Source: a virus
Virus record (IMG/VR): IMGVR_UViG_3300017968_000022
Location: 1-38,203 of that record
Length of the DNA: 38,203 bases
Strand: one strand, 5' to 3'
This document shows positions 31,144 through 37,681 of this stretch, piece after piece. The position numbers and the translations under genes were made by a program. Below the pieces are notes generated by a model. That model was not told the origin of the DNA, did no database searches, and saw nothing but the letters and a program-made list of their open reading frames with translations. How positions within the stretch are numbered: position 1 is the first letter of the stretch; the number at the start of each line of letters is the position of its first letter.

Positions 31144-33600
31144 ATGGCAACAAACGAAACAAGAATTGACACTATCTGGAATAATGTCAACAGCGATTAT
31201 TTTAAAAAAAATATTTTACATGATTATGAATCAGTGACATACGATATCACGTTGGCAATGGCCACTACCAAAGACACTCAGCGATGGTTAAACATTGAAG
31301 CAAATCCAGATGACCCTACTGATATTAACACTCTCAACTCATCAGTTTTTCAAGATGAAACAATAATTTTAGCACAAACAGCCAGCACTATTACGCAAAT
31401 TACCAGTTTGACAATGCAGGCCACAACAGCACCCAATCAAAGAAACAGTATAACATATTCTCATAGATTTTCTATGCAGGCTGTACAACCGTTGGGTTCA
31501 AGTCTGTTAAGAAATATCTATAAATCAGCGGCAATATTAAACATCGAAAATCATTACAGTCATCCTTATTTTTTACAAGTATATCTAAAAGGGCGTAAAG
31601 GTGATGGCAGTTTACCTGAATCTGAAATACCAGGAACACGTAGATGTTACTGTATTCATATTTCTGATATTAAGTATACAATAGATGTTGGGTCAACAAC
31701 ATACAATATAGAAGCAATTCGTGCCGGGCAAATGGCACAAGCTGATGATCATAATTTAGTTGCTAAATTACAAATGGCAGATGTAGGAAGTTTTGAAGAC
31801 TTTACTAAAAAATTTGCACAAGGTTTACAAGATCAAGAAAGACACTATCTTGGACAGAGCAAACTGCTACTAGATCAATATGAAATACAAGTTACTGCTG
31901 ATGTTGAAGAAGAAAAAGAAAAGTTTTTAGAATCAGGTATAATAGATGATGTTAACAAAGAAAATTTCAACAACCAAGATTCTGAATCGGGACTGGTTAA
32001 AGCCGAAATTGAAAAAAATACTAGAATTACAGAAATTTTAGAAAAGTTTATTTCAAGAAACAAATACATTCAAAAAAAAGCACAAGGAACTAGAAATTCT
32101 ATTGCTGAAAAATTATCCGAAGACACTATCAAAAATATTGATATTGACAAATACCTTGCCACTATTTCTACACACGCAGTACCAATTGGTTATGACCCTT
32201 TGCGTAGAGATTATGCTAGAAAGTTTATATACACTATCAATATAGTAAAGTATACCACAGTACCAGCGGCAATTGTTGATGAACATCAACCCAATAAGCA
32301 GTATACCACTGTAAGAGTAAAAAAGTTACTAGACACAGGAAGACTGGTAAAAAGATATGATTATTTCAACACTGGAACCAATATTGATGTTTTAAATTTT
32401 GATATCAATTACAACTTCCAGTATGTTTTTGGCTTAGACACTGTGGTAGGATTGTACAACAAGTACAGTGAACAGTTTAATTCAATAATACCAAGAGAAG
32501 CCAGTTCACAGAAAAAAATTGACGAAATTAATTCCAATAACAAAAGAAATCAAAACACATGGAACAATGCAATCTTAGATGATAAAGTAGATTTCAGTGA
32601 AAATTATGCAATTTTAAAAGCACGTGAGCAGATTTTGAACACTACTAGAGAACGTTTTTTAAATGGCACAGTTGAACCAGACTCAAACACTATACAAGCA
32701 TATAATGAGCTAGTTAAAGATTACAACGAATCTATTAAAGATGTAAACAGCAGTCTTGATGTGTTTCAAGGCGGTCCACCAACTAGACAATTAACTGAAT
32801 TAAATCAAGCAAATACATTAAATGCAAATGATTTTGTTGAACCACCAACCGGTGTCAATCGTCCTGGATATACCAAACTAGGAAAACAAGACAGATTTAT
32901 TACATATGCAGAGACAATTGAAGATCAAAAATATCTTTCTGCCGCAGAAACTAATGGCACAATGTTACCAACTCAATTTTATGAAAGATACTTGTTGCCG
33001 TTAAACGAAGGAATGACTGAAGTTGGTGCACAATCTGATTTTAATACTATTTTACAAAATGCCAAAGTTGGTTCAAATGAAATGGTAAGAGCTCAATTAG
33101 ATATTATAGGTGACCCTTACTGGATGGATCACCCACAAATGAGTGCTGAAAAGTACAGCTCGGAAATTGCTAACTATAGAAATGAAAATGTAATTATGCT
33201 GGTTAGCATAACACCTAGACAACCTGATGTCGACACTGGTCTATTACCTCCAGCTGAAACCAGATCTGACGAATTTTTAACTGCACTGTACAGAGTTGTA
33301 CAAGTACAAACACAGTTTAACAACGGACAATTTCGACAAAAACTTGATTTAGTTAGAGACACCATTACAGATCTTAGCCTAATGGTTGACGGTGATCTAG
33401 AACAATTAGACAGTCAATCAGATGCAGTTGATACTACTAGCGGTAATACCACTGCAAACAGAAATGCTAACAGCAACAGAAAAGAACCAATAAACGGTGA
33501 AAGATATTATGAGACCGAAGATGGCGGCGTTAGATATGAAGGAAGTTATTCTACCGGCGGCATGATGCAGTATATAGATCAAGAAAATGACTATCAATAA
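31144..33600 (+). CDS. Large baseplate hub protein candidate
   Basis: An 818-residue protein with no domain I can name with certainty. It sits between gp53 and the gp5 spike, where the T4 hub protein gp27 would be expected, so a hub role is inferred from position. The N-terminal 230 residues look beta-rich and globular (YDITLAMATTKDTQRWLNI, YFLQVYLKGRKGDGSLPES, YNIEAIRAGQMAQADDHNL). The middle (about 235-340) is charged coiled coil. A second globular part includes YARKFIYTINIVKYTTVPAA and FDINYNFQYVFGLDTVVGLY. The C-terminal part has a strand-rich MLVSITPRQPDVDTGLL and ends in a Gly/Tyr tail. The start follows gp53 by 2 nt. Confidence 0.7.
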   Translation: MATNETRIDTIWNNVNSDYFKKNILHDYESVTYDITLAMATTKDTQRWLNIEANPDDPTDINTLNSSVFQDETIILAQTASTITQITSLTMQATTAPNQRNSITYSHRFSMQAVQPLGSSLLRNIYKSAAILNIENHYSHPYFLQVYLKGRKGDGSLPESEIPGTRRCYCIHISDIKYTIDVGSTTYNIEAIRAGQMAQADDHNLVAKLQMADVGSFEDFTKKFAQGLQDQERHYLGQSKLLLDQYEIQVTADVEEEKEKFLESGIIDDVNKENFNNQDSESGLVKAEIEKNTRITEILEKFISRNKYIQKKAQGTRNSIAEKLSEDTIKNIDIDKYLATISTHAVPIGYDPLRRDYARKFIYTINIVKYTTVPAAIVDEHQPNKQYTTVRVKKLLDTGRLVKRYDYFNTGTNIDVLNFDINYNFQYVFGLDTVVGLYNKYSEQFNSIIPREASSQKKIDEINSNNKRNQNTWNNAILDDKVDFSENYAILKAREQILNTTRERFLNGTVEPDSNTIQAYNELVKDYNESIKDVNSSLDVFQGGPPTRQLTELNQANTLNANDFVEPPTGVNRPGYTKLGKQDRFITYAETIEDQKYLSAAETNGTMLPTQFYERYLLPLNEGMTEVGAQSDFNTILQNAKVGSNEMVRAQLDIIGDPYWMDHPQMSAEKYSSEIANYRNENVIMLVSITPRQPDVDTGLLPPAETRSDEFLTALYRVVQVQTQFNNGQFRQKLDLVRDTITDLSLMVDGDLEQLDSQSDAVDTTSGNTTANRNANSNRKEPINGERYYETEDGGVRYEGSYSTGGMMQYIDQENDYQ

Positions 33601-33612
33601 AATAGCACATAA

Positions 33613-33618
33613 TAAATA
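33613..33618 (+). promoter_or_regulatory. Late promoter element (ATAAATAT) of gp5, near-leaderless
   Basis: TAAATA ends 6 nt before the ATG at 33625, with no ribosome binding site. The gp5 gene may thus have its own transcript besides read-through of the operon. Confidence 0.55.
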
Positions 33619-33624
33619 TTAAAA

Positions 33625-35025
33625 ATGGCAGGAAAAAACATATCATCACCAGATCACTGGCGTAAGTCTACCGGGGAAGGCATTAGCAAATCTGCAGGTT
33701 ATTCTACAGTTCAATTTGCTGAAGTTATGGACAATAAAGATGCGGCCAGAATGGGAAGACTCAAAGTATACATTGTTGGCAGTCAAGGAGTCAAAACTGA
33801 TCCAAACAATTGGAGACAGGTAATATGGACTTCACCATTTGCCGGTGCAACAAATCAACAAGATCTAATCAAAGGTGGAGATCAAGAAAACACATATCTA
33901 GGAACACAACGCAGTTATGGTTTATGGATGACACCACCGGATATTGGCAATATTGTTGTGGTTGCATTTGTTAACGCTAGAGACAACAATGGTGTGTGTT
34001 TAGGTTGTGTGATGCAACCAGGAATAAACCACATGCTTCCGGGTATTCCAAAAGGTAAAACATTTGGAGATGAAGCGCCAATAACTCCATTAGCAGAAGC
34101 AAACAGAGTAAGTGATGAAGCTTTTAATTCACAAGATCTATATGACACTGAAAATCCTGTAAAAGATGGTGTAAGAAGACCCATACACGAACCGCTGTAT
34201 AATGCATTATATCAACAAGGTTTAGAAAACGACAATATAAGAGGTTTGACAGAGTCGAGTGCTAGCAGAGAAATTCCATCAAAAGTTTTTGGTGTGTTAA
34301 CACCAGGCGGTCATCAATTTGTAATGGATGATGCCAATCAAAAATATATTAGACTAAGAACTGTAGGTGGTGCTCAAATATTGCTAGATGATTCACACAG
34401 TTCTGTATATGTGGTCAACAGCAAAGGCACAGGCTGGGTTGAAATCACAGAATCTGGAAAAATTGAAGTTTGGAGCGAAGACAGTATCAGTGTAAGAAGT
34501 GAAAAAGATATTAATTTTAGAGCAGATAGAGATGTTAATATTGAATCAGGAAGAAACGTTAACATAAAAGCCAATCAAACAGATTTAGACACACAACCAG
34601 AATCTACTAGGAACTTAGGCAGTATCAAAGGCAATGTTCATATTGAAGCACCAGGCCATTTCAAAGTCAAAGCAGATTCCGGAATTGATACTAGCACAGA
34701 CGGAACCACTAATATATACTCAGGTATCAATCATAATTTGACTGCACTTGGCGTAAGTAATATCAATGCCGCTGGCGGACATTTTGAAACTGCATCAGTT
34801 ATTCATATGAATGGCCCAGTTGCCGGAGTTGCAACTCCGGTTGATAGTATCACACTACAAATGAACGAAAACGGTGAATTGTATACAAACGTATTAAAAC
34901 CTAGATCTGCAGATACTATACCGTCACCAAGAAATACAGAATCAGGCAAAGAATCTATTGTTTCAAGATTCCCAACCAGAGAGCCATATCCAGAACACGA
35001 ATCACAAGATACAGAAAATCAATAA
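33625..35025 (+). CDS. gp5: Baseplate central spike protein, gp5-like, without lysozyme domain
   Basis: Cell-puncturing spike at the centre of the baseplate. The 466-residue protein has an N-terminal OB-fold part (about 20-130: GRLKVYIVGSQG, WRQVIWTSPFAGATN, LWMTPPDIGNIVVVAFV). A linker rich in Asn, Glu and Ser follows (about 130-225), then KVFGVLTPGGHQFVMDD and a repetitive beta-helix (VEITESGKIEVWSEDSISV, INFRADRDVNIESGRNVNIK) like the gp5C needle. T4 gp5 carries a lysozyme between these parts; no such domain fits here. C-terminal residues 430-466 are polar and disordered. Confidence 0.85.
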   Translation: MAGKNISSPDHWRKSTGEGISKSAGYSTVQFAEVMDNKDAARMGRLKVYIVGSQGVKTDPNNWRQVIWTSPFAGATNQQDLIKGGDQENTYLGTQRSYGLWMTPPDIGNIVVVAFVNARDNNGVCLGCVMQPGINHMLPGIPKGKTFGDEAPITPLAEANRVSDEAFNSQDLYDTENPVKDGVRRPIHEPLYNALYQQGLENDNIRGLTESSASREIPSKVFGVLTPGGHQFVMDDANQKYIRLRTVGGAQILLDDSHSSVYVVNSKGTGWVEITESGKIEVWSEDSISVRSEKDINFRADRDVNIESGRNVNIKANQTDLDTQPESTRNLGSIKGNVHIEAPGHFKVKADSGIDTSTDGTTNIYSGINHNLTALGVSNINAAGGHFETASVIHMNGPVAGVATPVDSITLQMNENGELYTNVLKPRSADTIPSPRNTESGKESIVSRFPTREPYPEHESQDTENQ

Positions 35026-35391
35026 TTAGATTTCAGTAAATCCATCTTTTCTGTTTAAAAATTTATAATCAATCTTTAAAGGATCAAGTTGTTGTAAATG
35101 TTCAAACACAGTATCTGGTTCAAAATCACTACAACTGTAAACATCCAGCTGTGCCACTGCTGGCCATGATTCATCCCAAATGTGCATGGCAATATGACTG
35201 GTTTCAATGATTGCAAACGCAGTCATACCTTTGTTACCATCGACTCTGCAATATTTTGCAACAGGTCCGTACATAACTTTCATGTTGATTTTTTCAATTA
35301 ATTTGGTAATGAATTCCATAGCAACCGGTTCATCAAAAATTGGTTTTTGAATCTCTGCTCTTACTACAAGATGTTTATGCTCTATTGCCAT
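35026..35391 (-). CDS. speD: S-adenosylmethionine decarboxylase (SpeD)-like pyruvoyl enzyme
   Basis: Polyamine-pathway decarboxylase homologue. I choose the ATG at 35391 (MAIEHKHLVVRAEI), 121 residues, because it lies exactly 5 nt after a TTAAATAC late element; the ATG at 35406 lies within the promoter. The core TAFAIIETSHIAMHIWDE (residues 57-74) and QLDVYSCSDF hold the expected pyruvoyl-precursor S65, H70 and C87. The residue before the cleavage serine is T64, not the Glu of classical enzymes (ESH), and the Ser-Cys distance is 22 instead of 20. Relatives in marine phages are known; some SpeD homologues act on ornithine or arginine instead, so the substrate is open. Confidence 0.88.
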   Translation of the reverse strand: MAIEHKHLVVRAEIQKPIFDEPVAMEFITKLIEKINMKVMYGPVAKYCRVDGNKGMTAFAIIETSHIAMHIWDESWPAVAQLDVYSCSDFEPDTVFEHLQQLDPLKIDYKFLNRKDGFTEI

Positions 35392-35396
35392 GGCAG

Positions 35397-35402
35397 TATT
35401 TA
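35397..35402 (-). promoter_or_regulatory. Late promoter element (TTAAATAC) of speD, leaderless spacing
   Basis: TAAATA on the minus strand is separated by exactly 5 nt from the ATG at 35391, with no ribosome binding site. A second TAAATA a few bases upstream (near 35410) lies 3 nt before the ATG at 35406. Confidence 0.6.
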
Positions 35403-35425
35403 ACATTATTATTTAAACAAATCAT

Positions 35426-35453
35426 AAAAAAAGGGCGATTCTCACCGCCCTTT
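35426..35453 (-). terminator. Intrinsic terminator after the small membrane protein gene
   Basis: Stem AAAGGGCG/CGCCCTTT (35430-35437/35446-35453) with an 8-nt loop. On the minus strand it is followed by a run of seven T. It lies 28 nt beyond the stop of the gene at 35482. Confidence 0.92.
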
Positions 35454-35481
35454 AAATTCAAAGATCTTTGAGGTCTTTAGA

Positions 35482-35715
35482 TTATTTAGACTTATAAATG
35501 TGATATAAAATCCAAACAGCTACCAAGCCTAGTAATCCTTGATCACTAAATCCTGATATAATTGCTTGTACATTTCCAATTACAGAAATGTTTGGCCAAA
35601 AAGGAATACCTTGGCCGCTGAATAACACTTCAAGCACAATACCTAGTGCTATCAGTGATACACCAACATCTGCTAGTGCAGATGCCCATGATTTGATTTT
35701 ATTAATGATATCCAT
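35482..35715 (-). CDS. Small two-helix membrane protein, holin candidate
   Basis: A 77-residue protein with two hydrophobic segments, about 18-33 (VSLIALGIVLEVLFSG) and 55-71 (SGFSDQGLLGLVAVWIL), and a basic C-terminus (YHIYKSK). The start at 35715 (MDIINKIKSWASALAD) is set by the strongest ribosome binding site in the window, AGGAGGT; the upstream ATG at 35745 precedes that site and is rejected. Size, topology and strong translation fit a holin, but no endolysin gene is adjacent, so another small membrane role is equally possible. The gene is bracketed by two near-identical terminators and has its own sigma70-like promoter, which makes it an isolated single-gene unit. Confidence 0.72.
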   Translation of the reverse strand: MDIINKIKSWASALADVGVSLIALGIVLEVLFSGQGIPFWPNISVIGNVQAIISGFSDQGLLGLVAVWILYHIYKSK

Positions 35716-35745
35716 AATAAGGACCTCCTTTAAACAATCAAACAC

Positions 35746-35776
35746 ATTTTAGCACATCATATGAGTAATGTGTCAA
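35746..35776 (-). promoter_or_regulatory. Sigma70-like promoter of the small membrane protein gene
   Basis: On the minus strand TTGACA (35776-35771), 19 nt, TAAAAT (35751-35746). The spacing is long, so strength is doubtful. A TAAATA element (CTAAATAAAT, near 35797-35802) lies further upstream and could add late expression. Confidence 0.4.
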
Positions 35777-35842
35777 GTGTTTTATTTGTTAAAATTTATT
35801 TAGAAGTTTAAAGATTTTATTAACAGATGTGTTAAAGGTCAT

Positions 35843-35872
35843 AAAAAAAGGGCGATATTTCTACCGCCCTTT
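35843..35872 (-). terminator. Intrinsic terminator after the 104-residue gene
   Basis: Stem AAAGGGCG/CGCCCTTT (35847-35854/35865-35872) with a 10-nt loop, followed on the minus strand by seven T. The arms are identical to those of the terminator at 35426-35453. Confidence 0.92.
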
Positions 35873-35921
35873 GAGTTTTATTATACTACGTCTTTTTATT
35901 ATTATAAATTAGATAGTATTA

Positions 35922-36236
35922 TTATGCATTAGCATTGATAACAGTTCTGCCTGCATCAGCTAACAGATTGATAACTGAGTTTTTCATCTGTTTTGCAGTT
36001 TCATATGAACCTGTACCAATTACTCTTACATTAAAGTCATAACCTTTGTTGATAAGATCAGTTGTTGGTGTAGATCTTTTCATTGCAAGGTTTTTGAACT
36101 TGATAACACCACCATTGATGTTACCAGAGTTATCAGTTGCATTTTTAGCCTCATCAAGGAAAACGCCAACTTTGTTGTTAACTCTACCTTTTGAGAACTC
36201 TCTAGTATATACTACGTATTGTTTAGTTCTAGCCAT
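35922..36236 (-). CDS. Small basic hypothetical protein
   Basis: A 104-residue protein of unknown function. The start at 36236 (MARTKQYVVYTREFSKGRVN) is chosen because GGAGG lies 10 nt upstream; the frame from 36296 would start near the promoter. It looks like a compact alpha/beta domain with an N-terminal YVVYTREF strand, a Lys-rich loop (IKFKNLAMKRSTP) and a C-terminal helix (SYETAKQMKNSVINLL). The strong ribosome binding site, a sigma70 promoter with near-consensus boxes, and a dedicated terminator suggest high, early, independent expression, as seen for phage DNA-binding or host take-over proteins; that role is a guess. Confidence 0.72.
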   Translation of the reverse strand: MARTKQYVVYTREFSKGRVNNKVGVFLDEAKNATDNSGNINGGVIKFKNLAMKRSTPTTDLINKGYDFNVRVIGTGSYETAKQMKNSVINLLADAGRTVINANA

Positions 36237-36296
36237 TTCTTCGTTACCTCCGATTTGAAATAGTTTGTTGATTATATTTTCTAACATAATATACAC

Positions 36297-36325
36297 ATAA
36301 TATACTAGAACGTGTATATTGTCAA
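36297..36325 (-). promoter_or_regulatory. Sigma70-type promoter of the 104-residue gene
   Basis: On the minus strand TTGACA (36325-36320), 17 nt, TATTAT (36302-36297). The start would be near 36290, giving a 54-nt leader with GGAGG. The promoter overlaps the last codons of the upstream 83-residue gene. Confidence 0.75.
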
Positions 36326-36573
36326 CCGTTATTTTCTTCTTTTTTTACCTGAATACCAGCATTTTTGAAAACCAACTCAGGTGCTTTCATTAATTCTTGT
36401 TTGATTTCTGCGGTGTATAGAGTAATATCATCCATTTCGAACAGGATTTCCACATTTTTACTCAACTTGTCGTTGTAATAGTCAGTTATCACATCCAACA
36501 GTTGAACAGCCTGTTTTTTATCCATGTGCCACCAGTCTTTGCCCTGGACAAAGTTTTTTAATTCGTTACTCAT
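36322..36573 (-). CDS. Small acidic hypothetical protein downstream of the ClpP-like gene
   Basis: An 83-residue protein (MSNELKNFVQGKDWWHMDKK ... VQLLDVITDYYNDKLSKNVE ... LVFKNAGIQVKKEENNG), mostly helical with a DWW motif at residues 13-15. I recognise no family. It begins 4 nt after the ClpP-like stop codon without a ribosome binding site, so it is probably translated from the same message; a TATTAT box 6 nt before its ATG might also give a leaderless transcript of its own. Tight linkage to the protease makes an adaptor, inhibitor or substrate role worth testing, but sequence alone does not show it. Confidence 0.62.
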   Translation of the reverse strand: MSNELKNFVQGKDWWHMDKKQAVQLLDVITDYYNDKLSKNVEILFEMDDITLYTAEIKQELMKAPELVFKNAGIQVKKEENNG

Positions 36574-36577
36574 GTAA

Positions 36578-37138
36578 CTATAATATATGATCTGCTATGC
36601 GAAGAGCAACCAATTGTTTTGCCGTAAAGTATTGATCACTTGGAGAATCCAATTTTTTCTTAACAGTTGACATGTTCCAGCCAGTGGCTTCTTTGAGAAT
36701 TTGAAAACATCTTTCTTCACAGTTGGCATTTTCTTGCATGGCACTTTTCATGTCATGCATTTTGGATTCTAATCGATCTGAATGTTGATGATTCATTATC
36801 CCGGTATTTTTTGCTATGTATCTCATACCCTGTTTGCCTGATGCAAAAATTAAAAATGCCGCACTCATGACAGCACCAACACCAATTGTGGAAATGTTAT
36901 GATAGCTGTGTTTCATCACATCTATAAGTGCAAATGAATGGTAAAGATCGCCGCCGTACGAATTAATATACAGTTTAAGTGTACGTTTTGGCTTTTTTTG
37001 CAGGTTAGCTGACAATATCCATTTGATAGCAACAGAAGTATTTTCCTCGTCAATGTCTCCATATAGATAGTGTATGTCGTTCTCTAACAATGACTTATCT
37101 ATCTGGTCTTCTGACGAAAATTGATCAAATTTTTTCAT
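36578..37138 (-). CDS. clpP: ClpP-like serine protease
   Basis: Self-compartmentalising protease homologue. The 186-residue protein (E. coli ClpP mature, 193) keeps the triad in expected places. S92 lies in GAVMSAAFLIFASG (canonical GQAASMGAFLL), H117 in GIMNHQHSD (canonical VMIHQP) and D168 in SPSDQYFTAKQ (canonical ERDRFLSA). The handle region is present and the C-terminus (LRIADHIL) matches the usual GLVDSIL end. The oxyanion-type INSYGGDLYHSFALID precedes it. No Clp ATPase is in the window, so it may use a host partner or act alone, for instance in head maturation. A perfect late promoter lies 39 nt before the ATG. Confidence 0.9.
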   Translation of the reverse strand: MKKFDQFSSEDQIDKSLLENDIHYLYGDIDEENTSVAIKWILSANLQKKPKRTLKLYINSYGGDLYHSFALIDVMKHSYHNISTIGVGAVMSAAFLIFASGKQGMRYIAKNTGIMNHQHSDRLESKMHDMKSAMQENANCEERCFQILKEATGWNMSTVKKKLDSPSDQYFTAKQLVALRIADHIL

Positions 37139-37176
37139 GTTAAATACTTGCTAATAACTTGTTGCTTTTAATAATA

Positions 37177-37184
37177 TATTTATA
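37177..37184 (-). promoter_or_regulatory. Late promoter TATAAATA of the ClpP-like gene
   Basis: A perfect late octamer on the minus strand. It gives a leader of about 33 nt with no clear ribosome binding site. It is back to back with the gp25 element at 37232-37237. Confidence 0.7.
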
Positions 37185-37231
37185 TATCGATCAAAATGCA
37201 ACCAAATTATGTGCGTATATTATATGTGCAA

Positions 37232-37237
37232 TAAATA
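37232..37237 (+). promoter_or_regulatory. Late promoter element (AATAAATAG) of gp25-gp6
   Basis: TAAATA 18 nt before the gp25 ATG, with AAGG (37243-37246) between them as a short ribosome binding site. Confidence 0.55.
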
Positions 37238-37255
37238 GTATTAAGGTAGTTAAAA

Positions 37256-37681
37256 ATGGCATATTCAGTACTTGACAATAAACAAGCAGGTGTTTCTAAC
37301 AGAACAGAAAATGTAGTGTATTCTGGAACTTATCGAGGATTTAGCACAGTTTCTGGAGTAAAAAACAATCAGCTATATGATCTTGATCTAGTCAAGCAAG
37401 ATCTTATCAATCACTTTTATACTAGAAAAGGTGAAAGAGTTATGAATCCTGAATTTGGCACTATTATTTGGGACATGATCTATGAGCCGCTTGATGAAGC
37501 AAATAAAGAATTAATTCTAGAAGATTGCAGAAAAATTATTGCCAGTGATCCCAGAGTAGAACTAGGATCAATCAGCATACAATCTCTTGATTCTGGTTTA
37601 AGAATCAACATCAACATTAATATTCTACCGTTTAATCAATCATCAACTATGTCATTAAACTTTGAAAGAGAAACACTATAA
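37256..37681 (+). CDS. gp25: Baseplate wedge protein, gp25-like
   Basis: Wedge protein that links the baseplate to the first sheath ring; the most conserved component of contractile injection systems. The 141-residue protein has the family motif FYTRKGERVMNPEFGTIIWD (residues 55-74, with the E-R and NPEFG elements), followed by LILEDCRKIIASDPRVEL and a terminal strand pair (RININININILPF). T4 gp25 has 132 residues. Its stop codon overlaps the gp6 ATG (TAATG), so the two wedge genes are translationally coupled. Confidence 0.93.
   Translation: MAYSVLDNKQAGVSNRTENVVYSGTYRGFSTVSGVKNNQLYDLDLVKQDLINHFYTRKGERVMNPEFGTIIWDMIYEPLDEANKELILEDCRKIIASDPRVELGSISIQSLDSGLRINININILPFNQSSTMSLNFERETL

Noticed and set aside
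36237-36296. N-terminal extension of the 104-residue protein from the ATG at 36296.
   Set aside because: The transcript predicted from the sigma70 promoter starts near 36290, and GGAGG points to the ATG at 36236.
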